Positions 15,980 through 24,309 of a stretch of DNA of 64,000 bases are shown piece after piece (within the stretch, counting starts at the first letter, position 1; each line of letters begins with the position of its first letter). The notes under the pieces were generated by a model. That model did not search any database and was not told the origin of the DNA. It was given only the letters and a program-made list of their open reading frames with translations. The position numbers were made by a program, and so were the translations under genes. This DNA is from Hyphomicrobiales bacterium (lineage in GTDB: Bacteria; Pseudomonadota; Alphaproteobacteria; Rhizobiales; Rhizobiaceae), in the NCBI GenBank assembly GCA_900471815.1, contig UICE01000003.1, forward strand, positions 147,558 through 211,557. The letters are read 5' to 3'.

Positions 15980-17029
15980 GTGATCCAGACCGCGCTTTAT
16001 TTTGCTCTTGGATTTCTGGCTGCCGTATTATTGGCATTGCTGGTAGTTCCGCCAATCTGGCGCCGTGCAACTTACTTAACTCGCAGACGCGTTGAAGCTG
16101 AAATACCCCTTACCCTGAATGAAATACAGGCGCAGCGTGATGGTTTGCGGGCTGAACACGCACTGGCTAACCGCAAGCTTGAACTTATGCTGGAGAATGC
16201 CAAGGAAAAGGCGGGACGGCTGCTTGCGGATGTGAGCGAAAAGGACAGGCTCGCAGCAAAGTTTGCGCAGGAGCTGGAGCAGCGCGAACAACGAATTTCC
16301 GAGCTAGAGGCGATATTGGCTTCGGATAAGGAAAACCTCAATAAATTGACAGCAGCAAGCGCGGCACAAGAAAAACTGCTGGAACAGCGTGCGGCAGAAC
16401 TGGAACTGTTGCATCGCCGGTTGGCTGGTCTTGCGACGAATGCGGATAGTCTCAAGATAGATTTGGCCGCTCAATCGGCCCGTATCGATAATCTTTCTGA
16501 TGATCTCAAGACCGCACGCAAAGACAAACGAGAAAGCGACGAACAGAAACGTAAGGCTGAAACAGAATTGAAAGCGCTACGCAGCTCGCTTGAGCAGGAA
16601 ATCAGGCAAAGGTCTGAACTGGATAAACAAGCCAGCGCTCTTTTGCGGCAGCTTACAGATAGTGAAGCCAAACTTGCGCGACGTGAAAAAGATATCGAGC
16701 GTGTAAATGAGCGTTTGCGCAAGGTCCTTGCGGCAGAGAGAAAGCAGCCTGCAGTAACGGGCGAGGTGGCCCGGGGCAAACAGGCCTTGGTCCAGGCGCA
16801 AGAAGGCGATGTCTTGCGTGACCAGATGAACGATCTGGCTGCGCAAGTTATAGCAATGACTGCGAAGCTTGAGGGCTCAGAGTCGCTGATTAACGACTTG
16901 CTGGGTACGAGCAGCAATGGTTCGGAAGTGCGTGATGCGGATGGCAAGATTATCGTAAGTCTTGGCGATCGCATACGCGCGCTTCAGCAGGCCGCGTCAC
17001 AAGCTGGCAAAGCGGCTGAGCCGCGATAA
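15980..17029 (+). CDS. membrane-anchored long coiled-coil protein, unknown
   Basis: 349 residues. One N-terminal membrane span (about residues 4-26, LYFALGFLAAVLLALLVVPPIW), then a nearly unbroken coiled coil to about residue 285, rich in Glu/Lys/Arg/Ala/Leu heptads. The C-terminal segment (EGDVLRDQMNDLAAQVIAMT, VSLGDRIRALQQA) is a more conserved-looking short domain. The start is a GTG at 15980 with AGGA upstream. I do not recognise a named family; a scaffold or envelope-associated role fits the architecture. Its end overlaps the convergent TrmH gene by 33 bases. Confidence 0.75.
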   Translation: MIQTALYFALGFLAAVLLALLVVPPIWRRATYLTRRRVEAEIPLTLNEIQAQRDGLRAEHALANRKLELMLENAKEKAGRLLADVSEKDRLAAKFAQELEQREQRISELEAILASDKENLNKLTAASAAQEKLLEQRAAELELLHRRLAGLATNADSLKIDLAAQSARIDNLSDDLKTARKDKRESDEQKRKAETELKALRSSLEQEIRQRSELDKQASALLRQLTDSEAKLARREKDIERVNERLRKVLAAERKQPAVTGEVARGKQALVQAQEGDVLRDQMNDLAAQVIAMTAKLEGSESLINDLLGTSSNGSEVRDADGKIIVSLGDRIRALQQAASQAGKAAEPR

Positions 17030-17836
17030 GGCAATCCCCGATGCGGTTGCAACATTAAGACTGTCGAAATCCGAAGACATGGGGATTCTGGCTGTTTGCA
17101 GTTGTTGCAAAAGGGCAGGAGGAAGACCTTCGCCTTCAGTCCCGAGCAAAAGCGCTGTTCTTTGTGCCGGCTGGACAGAGTTAATGCTGGTTAATCCGGA
17201 AGGACTGAGGCCAAAAAGTGTAAAGCCGGCATCCTGCAATGTCTCAATGATCGCCTCAATAGGGCCCTGCTGCGCGAAAGGAACCTTGAGTGTTGCCCCG
17301 ACCGACACTCTTATCGCCTTGCGATAAAGCGGGTCGCAGCTGGTCTCGTCCATTATGACGCAATCTGCTTCAAAGGCTGCCGCGTTGCGGAAAATCGAAC
17401 CCATATTATCGTGATTGGATATGCCACAGAGCACAACGACCAAAGCCGTTGGGGAAAGTGTATCTATAAGGGCTTGCACGGATAGCGGGTTCATTCGCCT
17501 GCCGACAGCCAAGATTCCCCTGTGCATGGGGAAACCGGCAATCGCATCAATCGTTGTGCGAGAGACGCAATAAATCGGCACATCTGCTGGACATAAGCGG
17601 ATTTGGTCTTTGAGGCCCGCCAACCTGTTTTCAATGATCAGCAGAGATTCAATGGCGAACGACCTGTTGGCCAAGAGCACATTGAGGACGACCTTACCCT
17701 CTGCAATAAAGCGCCCCTCACGCCCCACCAGATCACGTTCCCTGACATTTCTATAGGGCGCAAGCCGCTCGTCCTCAAGACCAGCAATGCGGGTAATCCG
17801 CTGCTCCAGCCAAACGTCCGGATTATCGTCGCTCAC
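16997..17836 (-). CDS. TrmH/SpoU family RNA 2'-O-ribose methyltransferase
   Basis: 279 residues. An N-terminal substrate-binding region (FIAEGKVVLNVLLAN) precedes the SPOUT domain. The three knot motifs are VVVLCGISNHDNMGSIFRNA (motif 1 with Asn and Arg), LLLGTEGEGLPPALL (motif 2) and IPMSSDFDSLNVATASGIAL (motif 3). It methylates a ribose in rRNA or tRNA using SAM; the target is not deducible. In motif 1 SNHDN replaces the more common ANPGN. It starts with GTG overlapping the HugZ-like stop codon by four bases (GTGA), so the two are translationally coupled. Confidence 0.85.
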   Translation of the reverse strand: MSDDNPDVWLEQRITRIAGLEDERLAPYRNVRERDLVGREGRFIAEGKVVLNVLLANRSFAIESLLIIENRLAGLKDQIRLCPADVPIYCVSRTTIDAIAGFPMHRGILAVGRRMNPLSVQALIDTLSPTALVVVLCGISNHDNMGSIFRNAAAFEADCVIMDETSCDPLYRKAIRVSVGATLKVPFAQQGPIEAIIETLQDAGFTLFGLSPSGLTSINSVQPAQRTALLLGTEGEGLPPALLQQLQTARIPMSSDFDSLNVATASGIALSRLSRFASL

Positions 17837-18612
17837 ACCGGGGCCTGTTCCGCTGCTAGACCGGCGCGTGCCTGGCCAGCCATGCGCACCAATGTCATAT
17901 GCATATCTTTTGCAGATTCCAGCGGCTTTTCAAAGAATATACGAGCCACTTCATCGCCATCCGCAATGTCAAACCCATCCGCATCAATACCTGTTATCCG
18001 CCATTTGCCATCCGGTAGCTTGGCATAATAACGGGCATATAAAGCGATCGCTTCAGCATGATCCTCGTTCATGTGATCGACAGCGTTCTTTTCTGCTTCA
18101 GCAAGTTCTGGGTTGACAGGGCTTAAGCTCAACCAATCCTTTGCTTCCAGTTGGTAAGCGCGTCCGAAACCACCATTCAATTTGGTATTTTCCGGTTCCA
18201 GCCGGAAAAACCGGAAATCGCCAAGGCCGACATAGAGTTTCGATTTGGGCAGGTGTGAAAGGTAGCGCCATTCAATACGGGCGTGTTCAGGAGTGCCTTT
18301 GACTATTTCCCGCGCTTTTGCAGAAATTGTCATCCGCGGATAGGCGAGGGGATCTCCCTTGCCAAGTTCACCAACCAAGAGCGAGCATCGCGGGTCGGCC
18401 AGCAAAGCAGGCGTATGAGCAGCAAGGGCAGAAACCAGGGTAATTGGAGTGCCGTCATGGTCTGTGGAAATGCCGATACGTGTTGCGATGGGGTTGCCGG
18501 TGTTTGGTTCCAGCGTTGCAATGACTGCATGTCGGGCGCTTCGCATCAAACGGCGTATAAGCCGGATCGCGCTGTCATCCATCTCACGCAAAACGTCCAT
18601 CTTTTCGCTCAC
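17833..18612 (-). CDS. HugZ-like pyridoxamine-phosphate-oxidase-fold protein
   Basis: 259 residues. The N-terminal split beta-barrel (about 10-160) has ARHAVIATLEPNTGNPIATR and LADPRCSLLVGELGKGDPLA. The C-terminal DUF2470 domain has NAVDHMNEDHAEAIALYARY and GIDADGFDIADGDEVARI. The order matches HugZ/HutZ haem-binding and haem-degrading proteins, so haem handling is plausible; flavin binding by the barrel is the alternative. The start is a GTG at 18612 with GAGG eight bases upstream; an ATG four codons later is possible. No haem uptake genes adjoin it. Confidence 0.82.
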   Translation of the reverse strand: MSEKMDVLREMDDSAIRLIRRLMRSARHAVIATLEPNTGNPIATRIGISTDHDGTPITLVSALAAHTPALLADPRCSLLVGELGKGDPLAYPRMTISAKAREIVKGTPEHARIEWRYLSHLPKSKLYVGLGDFRFFRLEPENTKLNGGFGRAYQLEAKDWLSLSPVNPELAEAEKNAVDHMNEDHAEAIALYARYYAKLPDGKWRITGIDADGFDIADGDEVARIFFEKPLESAKDMHMTLVRMAGQARAGLAAEQAPV

Positions 18613-18707
18613 GTCATATCCTCAATCAGTCAGGAGCAAGTTTTTGCTCTGGGAATATCTGATTGATAAGAGGTGCAGCGAATTGGGACAAGTCCCGAAG
18701 TCTTATA

Positions 18708-18899
18708 TCAGGCGGCGATTGCCTGATTATCATTGATCCCTGCATCTCTCATGCAGTCGGCAAGCAGATCAAGATCGACCGGTCCGATCGTGCAAAGGAC
18801 TGGCGCGACATCCTCGGCTGCCACCTGCAATGACATCAATTCGCGCAGTGCGTCCATGAGTGATTCGCGCGTATCATATCGTGGTGGAGGAGAACGCAT
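18708..18899 (-). CDS. small acidic protein of unknown function
   Basis: 63 residues, helical and acidic: DTRESLMDALRELMSLQVAA, PVLCTIGPVDLDLLADCMRD and an Ala-rich end. The ATG at 18899 has AAGGG six bases upstream, and codon use looks like that of the neighbours, which is why I keep this short frame. I recognise no family. It lies about 95 bases upstream of the HugZ-like gene on the same strand and could be its operon leader gene. Confidence 0.5.
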   Translation of the reverse strand: MRSPPPRYDTRESLMDALRELMSLQVAAEDVAPVLCTIGPVDLDLLADCMRDAGINDNQAIAA

Positions 18900-19138
18900 G
18901 AGCTTGCCCTTCGGACCTCATTTAGTTGCCCAAGATTAACTCGATAGTGGTAAACAAATTCTTAATTATGCCATTATTAGGATTTTCGTGCTATTGCATT
19001 GGATAAAATAAACGCATAATTTCAATTAGATAGATGTTAGATATCCAGAATTGTATTTTGTTGCCATTGTTTGGCCCCAAATGACATCATTCTGTGCTCA
19101 ACTTCACCAGCAGGAAAAACAGCGATGAGAATTGCTTC

Positions 19139-20065
19139 GTGATCGGCGGTAAGTGGAAAATCCACTCTGTAGCGGGAATTGTAACGGCGGCGGCGCTCAT
19201 CAGCGGTTGCACAACACAGAACGCGCAGACCAGCAAGATCAAGCCGCAAGCGGCAACCTCGCAGACTACATCCGGTAATTACGCCTACACGCCCAAGGAC
19301 AAAGAATGCCTTGAACGGGCAATGTTCTTTGAGTCCAACCGTTCAAGCCAAGATGGTCTGGTGGCTGTTGGAACAGTGGTTATGAACAGACTTGATGCGG
19401 GCAAATGGGGAAACTCCATATGCAGCGTTGTTGGACAGAAGGGACAGTTCGCCCCGGGCGTCTTGTCTCGTCCGATGACGTCATCGGCACTTCCGGACGT
19501 TCAGGCTGCGGCAGACGCTGTGCTGAAGGGCAAGCGTAACCCTCAGGTCAAGAACGCAATGTATTTTCACACTGCCGGTTTGCGGTTCCCTTACAAGAAC
19601 ATGCATTACACCGTCGTTGCTGGCGGAAATGCGTTTTACGAAAAGCGCGATCGTTATAATTCGGCAGAAATTGCTTCCAAGGAAGCAAGCCAAGCCATTG
19701 CCAATGCATATATTGCAAGCATGAGAACCTCCGGCGCAGGCAATGCTACGCAAGTGGCAAGCGCAGCGACGACCACCTCCACACCGACCTCTGGTCGCGT
19801 TGTGGCTACGCAGCAACCCGTACTGGTTGCGCAGGCTGACATCGCTCCACCGCAAATGGCGTTTGCTAGCGAGAAGGTTGCTGTTCCTGTTGATCCGCCT
19901 GTTGGGGCCATGGAGCACACATTGCAGGCACAGCAGCAGGCCGCACAGACGACACCAGGCGCCGCTCCGGCTGGAATATTGGCCTATGAGGCTCCGACCA
20001 GCAAAAGCGTAGATGCTATTGGTCAAATGCTCCTGGCTCAGGACAGACCTAACGCCTTGAACTAA
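19139..20065 (+). CDS. SleB-type cell-wall hydrolase lipoprotein
   Basis: About 308 residues. A lipoprotein signal, KIHSVAGIVTAAALISGC, gives a lipidated Cys. The Hydrolase_2/SleB domain (about residues 55-160) has ECLERAMFFESNRSSQDGLV with the catalytic-type Glu, GTVVMNRLDAGKWGNSICSV and QFAPGVL. A low-complexity Ala/Thr/Gln/Pro tail follows. SleB-like enzymes are lytic transglycosylases of peptidoglycan. Two GTG starts are possible, 19094 and 19139; the later gives a standard lipoprotein signal and is preferred, but neither has a good ribosome-binding site. A terminator follows immediately. Confidence 0.82.
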   Translation: MIGGKWKIHSVAGIVTAAALISGCTTQNAQTSKIKPQAATSQTTSGNYAYTPKDKECLERAMFFESNRSSQDGLVAVGTVVMNRLDAGKWGNSICSVVGQKGQFAPGVLSRPMTSSALPDVQAAADAVLKGKRNPQVKNAMYFHTAGLRFPYKNMHYTVVAGGNAFYEKRDRYNSAEIASKEASQAIANAYIASMRTSGAGNATQVASAATTTSTPTSGRVVATQQPVLVAQADIAPPQMAFASEKVAVPVDPPVGAMEHTLQAQQQAAQTTPGAAPAGILAYEAPTSKSVDAIGQMLLAQDRPNALN

Positions 20066-20066
20066 T

Positions 20067-20096
20067 AAAAAAGCACGCTCCGGCGTGCTTTTTTAT
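20067..20096. terminator. bidirectional terminator
   Basis: AAAAAAGCACGC, loop TCCG (20079-20082), GCGTGCTTTTTT. A and T tracts on both sides make it work for the SleB gene and the convergent DUF930 gene. Confidence 0.92.
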
Positions 20097-20121
20097 TATT
20101 GTACCCTGCTACAATAGCTCT

Positions 20122-20508
20122 TCAGGGTACCAGAAAATGATGGTCCCACTCATTGTGGGGAACCAACTGCCCAATCGCATACTGAAATGTCAGAATGGTC
20201 ATATGATCGGGCGATGTCGAGCATGTGTATGACAGGTGATACCATTCGCCCTTACTGCGAAAGGCCGCACCCGTGGAGCGAATCTTGTCGCCGCTGATCT
20301 TGGGCTCGGCAAAAGCATAGGCCACCAATTCATCCGGAACCATTTTGGCCGGATCCTTGTGGATACGTTCCATTGCTTCCAGATCACAGCGCTGCTCAAG
20401 CCTTGTTTGCGGGTCCAGCCTTTCTAGCTCGTCGGCTGCGCTTTTATCCATTGCTGCGGCTGGAGCGGAAACCGCAATGGCAAGCAGAAAAGCACCAATA
20501 ATTTTCAT
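20122..20508 (-). CDS. secreted DUF930 domain protein
   Basis: 128 residues with a signal peptide (MKIIGAFLLAIAVSAPAAAM). The mature part matches DUF930: ELERLDPQTRLEQRCDLEAM, VPDELVAYAFAEPKISGDKI, AAFRSKGEWYHLSYTCSTSP and FQYAIGQLVPHNEWDHHFLV. It is likely periplasmic; the two Cys residues may form a disulfide. Function is unknown in this alphaproteobacterial family. The ATG at 20508 is preceded by GGAAAG at seven bases; a TTG one codon upstream is in frame. Confidence 0.85.
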   Translation of the reverse strand: MKIIGAFLLAIAVSAPAAAMDKSAADELERLDPQTRLEQRCDLEAMERIHKDPAKMVPDELVAYAFAEPKISGDKIRSTGAAFRSKGEWYHLSYTCSTSPDHMTILTFQYAIGQLVPHNEWDHHFLVP

Positions 20509-20622
20509 CAATTTGCTTTCCGGCGTAATCGCATGGCCCGTTGCGGGTCAAAGTTCTGTGAGATACCGCTGCATTTAAGACGGAATTGTGGAAATCAAAA
20601 CCATTGGAACATTACAATTTTT

Positions 20623-21303
20623 TCATGAAGTGGGGGATTTTCGTCCCTTGTCTCCATTCGCTTCTATAAAGGAATAGATATAGGAGAAAGATGGTTGAGC
20701 GCGATTTGCCGGTTCAACCAAGCCTGCAACGCTGCCCAGCGAGGCTGCATAATTGTTGCAATTAAAGCCGAACATTCTCCAGAGCGGTGGATTGGCGAGA
20801 TTGTAACGTACTTTGCCCAGTAATTGTTGATACTGGCTTTCAGTCAATGAAACGCGATAAGCGGCGCCGGTTGAAAAATGGCAGTCCGCATAGCTTGGCT
20901 TCAGTTCGGCCGGCATCGGAATGATTGCTCCGCCGTAAAGCCCGATCAAGCTGCCTTTTGGAAACAGCCCATTATACTGGCGTGTTACCGGGTTGCCTTG
21001 CGCGTCAAGACGTCCAAAGACCACATAAAGATGGCCGCTCGGTATTCCCGGCGAAAGACGTTGGCGAAACTCGATATAGGCGGGATCACCGGTCTTAGTG
21101 CGATTGGCGGTGAGCTTCACAGCGTTGCCATTGACGCTGCCATGCGCAGCACAGGTCAATTGCGGTATCTCTGCAGCATATGCCGAGACATTGCTTGCAG
21201 CGGTCGGCTGCGGTGACGATTGACACGCCGCAAGCGACAGTGAGACCACCAGAACCGGCAGTGTTTTTGCGAGTGACGAACAGGACAGCTTGATTTTACG
21301 CAC
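20623..21303 (-). CDS. lipoprotein of unknown function with a Cys-Asn-Asn-Tyr motif
   Basis: About 226 residues. Signal with lipobox VVSLSLAACQSS. The mature part has no family I can name; it contains AYIEFRQRLSPGIPSGHLYV, a region reading VVFGRLDAQGNPVTRQYNGL, and MFGFNCNNYAASLGSVAGL. The Asn-Cys-Asn-Asn pattern before a helix recalls the active-site Cys of NlpC/P60-like and PPPDE-type peptidases, but I cannot confirm a His partner. A GTG start at 21303 gives the best signal peptide. A longer frame exists from 21393. It is downstream of the membrane methyltransferase on the same strand. Confidence 0.7.
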   Translation of the reverse strand: MRKIKLSCSSLAKTLPVLVVSLSLAACQSSPQPTAASNVSAYAAEIPQLTCAAHGSVNGNAVKLTANRTKTGDPAYIEFRQRLSPGIPSGHLYVVFGRLDAQGNPVTRQYNGLFPKGSLIGLYGGAIIPMPAELKPSYADCHFSTGAAYRVSLTESQYQQLLGKVRYNLANPPLWRMFGFNCNNYAASLGSVAGLVEPANRAQPSFSYIYSFIEANGDKGRKSPTS

Positions 21304-21322
21304 GATGAAAACTTTCAGCCAA

Positions 21323-21913
21323 TCAATAGATGTAGGGCAAGACACGCCAGGTGCGTGCACGATAGACGTGGTATTCTTCTGCAAAGGCTTCACTCATCAT
21401 CGTTTCCTCTGGACCCACCCGTGAGAAGAACAGATAGCCAAATCCAACAATCCCTGCAAATCCTGCAATATAGTTAGGCAAGAGCAGTGCTTGTGCAATG
21501 GCAAGGCACCAGAATGCCGTATACATCGGATGCCTGACGTGTTTGTAGATTCCTGTTGTGATGAGTTTGTGATCCTGTTTCAGTTGCAATGATACTGACC
21601 ACATTTTTCCGAGCGCTTTATGCGTAAGCCTGAAAAGCACAAGCGCGATTATCCCAACGATGATGCCGAGTGCAAGCAGCATTGGATGCCCAGGATAGGA
21701 TGCAAATCTCGGGAATCCGGTAACAAGGTATATGCCTGGTATGATGCCAAGTCCCGTCAGCGATATGGCCATCCGCAGGGTATCTGCTCCCGGCCGGCGA
21801 TCAACGGTGAGCCGGCTTCGGCGAGCGCGGCGATCAAAGGGCCGGCGCAACAAATACCAACCAACGACCAGAAACGCCCACAGAGCCTTTCCAGCTAAAG
21901 CAAGGCTTATCAT
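21323..21913 (-). CDS. membrane methyltransferase, isoprenylcysteine carboxyl methyltransferase (ICMT/PEMT) family
   Basis: 196 residues with five or so membrane spans. The SAM-binding C-terminus is typical: LITTGIYKHVRHPMYTAFWC (the RHPxY motif), then RVGPEETMMSEAFAEEYHVY with the conserved Glu pair. Bacterial members methylate lipids or small hydrophobic acceptors; the substrate is not evident. The ATG at 21913 overlaps the upstream stop by four bases (ATGA), so it is coupled to the membrane hydrolase gene. Confidence 0.82.
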   Translation of the reverse strand: MISLALAGKALWAFLVVGWYLLRRPFDRRARRSRLTVDRRPGADTLRMAISLTGLGIIPGIYLVTGFPRFASYPGHPMLLALGIIVGIIALVLFRLTHKALGKMWSVSLQLKQDHKLITTGIYKHVRHPMYTAFWCLAIAQALLLPNYIAGFAGIVGFGYLFFSRVGPEETMMSEAFAEEYHVYRARTWRVLPYIY

Positions 21914-23112
21914 GTAATGGCAGGCCCCACGATTTTGAGGCTGTCCTTGGAACAGAGAGTTTTCTCGCAGGGCAATCCGCCGCGGGCGGCGATATCTGCA
22001 AAACGTTGAGGCCCACAAAGAATAGCATGCCAGGAATAATGTGTCCGTTTATCTACACCAAATACGAACTGGCGGTGCACGCGGAAAAAGTCGCGCCGGA
22101 TTGCCTTGTAAGTCTCGTCGCAAAGCTGGTGTCTGAAACGCACTTGCATAAGAACAGGTGATTTTCCTTTTGCAATATCGAGATCTCTGATCGGATCAGA
22201 TTTGTAAAAGTTCATTGGGTCAGTCAGCGATTGGGCATCAATCCAGGTCGTATTGCTTTGTGCGACATTGGCCACACAATCTCGCAAGCGAGATGCAGCA
22301 GGATGTAGTGCGACTTTGAGCAGGCTGGAGCCTACGGTAAGTAGTCCGTAGCGTCGCGATTTATTGCGCTTCACCGCTTCATCTATAATCGGGAGTGCGC
22401 AAATTGCGCCCAAGCTATGGGCGGCAATAATAACCTCGGTATCGCTTGGAGCTTCACTGATCAATGACGCGGCATGACCGACGACTTTTTCCATCTTCGT
22501 CATAACGTCTGAGCGCTTTCCGCGTGCCATGTCGCGAGCAAATGTCCAGTCGTCCATGAGCAGCAAAAGATGTAATTTTGCAGCAGAAAACCACAATAGA
22601 CATATCCCAGCCAAAAGACTTGTCCCTGCCAAAACAAATGGGCTGTTCGGAAAGGCATCGTCGACTAAGTATCCCATGCCAATAGATGCAATCAAAATGG
22701 CTGCAAGCACGAGCAGTGGATAAACAAAGAACAGCGCATAGCGCCAGCTTGTCATGATGAAGCGGAAAAATGTGCCACTGACGATAAAGTCGAGCAGTGC
22801 AAGCAGTCCGCTCAGCAGACGGACGGCCGGATTTCTGGAGGCGTAAAACAGCGTGATATCGCCAAGCCCGTAAAGCACGAAATCGGTATGAGCCGCCCAG
22901 TCATCACCCTTGGCATTCAAACTGAAGCGGCCCATGGCAACGCCGTCTTCGACAGCGCTGACAGATAGGGGGAAAGGCTCCGAGACGGTCATGTCGTAAA
23001 CAGGCGCAGTTTTGCCTGCCTCGCGGACAAAGCGCCGATGGTGAGCCTCTACAGGCATATGCTCAAAGCCTGGCAGTAAAATCACCAGACGCTTGACGAT
23101 CGTCATCCGCAT
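21910..23112 (-). CDS. membrane protein with alpha/beta-hydrolase features
   Basis: 400 residues. It begins RLVILLPGFEHMPVEAHHRR, like the first strand and oxyanion loop of a hydrolase. Two to three membrane spans occupy about residues 125-190. Then EVIIAAHSLGAICALPIIDE supplies a GxSxG-like elbow (A-H-S-L-G) with a candidate Ser nucleophile, and HYSWHAILCG may carry the His. So the membrane segment sits inside the hydrolase. Likely a lipid-active esterase by architecture; this is inference. GAGG precedes the ATG at 23112; a second ATG at 23106 is also possible. Confidence 0.7.
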   Translation of the reverse strand: MRMTIVKRLVILLPGFEHMPVEAHHRRFVREAGKTAPVYDMTVSEPFPLSVSAVEDGVAMGRFSLNAKGDDWAAHTDFVLYGLGDITLFYASRNPAVRLLSGLLALLDFIVSGTFFRFIMTSWRYALFFVYPLLVLAAILIASIGMGYLVDDAFPNSPFVLAGTSLLAGICLLWFSAAKLHLLLLMDDWTFARDMARGKRSDVMTKMEKVVGHAASLISEAPSDTEVIIAAHSLGAICALPIIDEAVKRNKSRRYGLLTVGSSLLKVALHPAASRLRDCVANVAQSNTTWIDAQSLTDPMNFYKSDPIRDLDIAKGKSPVLMQVRFRHQLCDETYKAIRRDFFRVHRQFVFGVDKRTHYSWHAILCGPQRFADIAARGGLPCEKTLCSKDSLKIVGPAIT

Positions 23113-23233
23113 CCTTTCCTCATCGCTTACCGATGATTGCGATCTACCTTACTTCGCTAACAAGGATTTTAGATGATCAGCGTTAACAGAACGTCGTCAG
23201 CGATAAGAAGTTGCAATAATTGGTAATGCAACT

Positions 23234-23995
23234 TCATTTTGGTGCCATGCGAATAGCTCCGTCAAGCCGGATCGTTTCTCCGTTTAGCATTGGGTTCTCG
23301 ATAATATGCACAGCGAGCGATGCATACTCCTCTGGCTTACCAAGTCTTGAAGGGAAGGGAATGGATGCTGCAAGTGAATCCTGAACCTCCTGCGGCATTG
23401 CCAGCAGCATTGGCGTTGCGAAAATACCAGGAGCGATAGCCATAACGCGAATACCGAAGCGAGCGAGTTCCCGCGCTGCTGGCAGGGTAAGGCCTGCAAT
23501 GCCGGCCTTGGAAGAGGCGTAGGCAGCCTGTCCGATTTGACCGTCGAATGCAGCGACCGAAGCGGTAGAGATAATCACACCGCGCTCGCCTGTTTCCAAG
23601 GGATCAAGCTTGGCGGCTGCATCTCCCACCAAGCGCAGCATATTGAACGAGCCGATAAGATTGACCTCGATCACGCGCCGGTAAAGCTCCAGATCATGCG
23701 GGCCATCTCGTCCGACAATACGTCCGGCATTTGCTATGCCAGCGCAATTGACGAGAACACGCGGTGTGCCAAATTTTTCGGTGACCTGACGCACTGCGCC
23801 TTCTGCATCGCTTGCACTGGAAACGTTGCAGCCGAGTGCAATGCCGCCGATTTCTTGCGCAACTTTCTGGGCAGCATCCAAATTAATGTCGAAAAGTGCC
23901 ACCTTGGCGCCCTTTTCCGCAAAAAGCCGGGCCGTCGCTGCTCCAAGTCCAGATCCCCCGCCTGTTACAATAGCGGTATGTCCTTCAAGATTCAT
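23234..23995 (-). CDS. SDR family dehydrogenase, 3-hydroxyacyl-CoA dehydrogenase type II-like
   Basis: 253 residues, classical short-chain dehydrogenase. NAD-binding VTGGGSGLGAATARLFAEKG, Asp at the end of beta-2 (VALFDIN, NAD preference), NCAGIAN, catalytic Ser in STASVAAFDGQ and YASSK (Tyr-x-x-x-Lys). The insert GRIVGRDGPHDLELYRRVIE and the ending RLGKPEEYASLAVHIIENPM resemble human HSD17B10-type 3-hydroxyacyl-CoA dehydrogenases used in fatty-acid or branched-chain degradation. It stands alone and is divergent from the dipeptide transporter. GGGAG lies before the ATG. Confidence 0.85.
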   Translation of the reverse strand: MNLEGHTAIVTGGGSGLGAATARLFAEKGAKVALFDINLDAAQKVAQEIGGIALGCNVSSASDAEGAVRQVTEKFGTPRVLVNCAGIANAGRIVGRDGPHDLELYRRVIEVNLIGSFNMLRLVGDAAAKLDPLETGERGVIISTASVAAFDGQIGQAAYASSKAGIAGLTLPAARELARFGIRVMAIAPGIFATPMLLAMPQEVQDSLAASIPFPSRLGKPEEYASLAVHIIENPMLNGETIRLDGAIRMAPK

Positions 23996-24309
23996 AATTT
24001 GCTCCCTTCCAGTGCAACGATTTCCTCAGCCGCTTACCATGGCAAGTGTGACGCCGATAGTCGCGCCCTTTGCTCATGTACGTAACTATGTGCCTTTGAC
24101 TGTCAGAAATGTGAATGGACGGTTTTGTAGTGAAATTCACTATTTTTGCATTTATGTGGTCGAGTTTCCCCAGAATCGTGGATTATGGTTCTCCGGATGG
24201 GTTGACTGCGAATAAATCTGCTTGCATTGCGACATGGCAAAGGCTTCCATGCAGCTTCGGTTGCAGGCAAGGGGGCCGGCAACAAAAAAACCTCTGAAGG
24301 TGGAAAAAC
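23996..24309. promoter_or_regulatory. divergent promoter region, SDR gene and dpp operon
   Basis: 314 bases without coding signal. It ends with a strong AAGGTGG ribosome-binding site before dppA. I see no clear riboswitch or operator palindrome. Confidence 0.4.
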
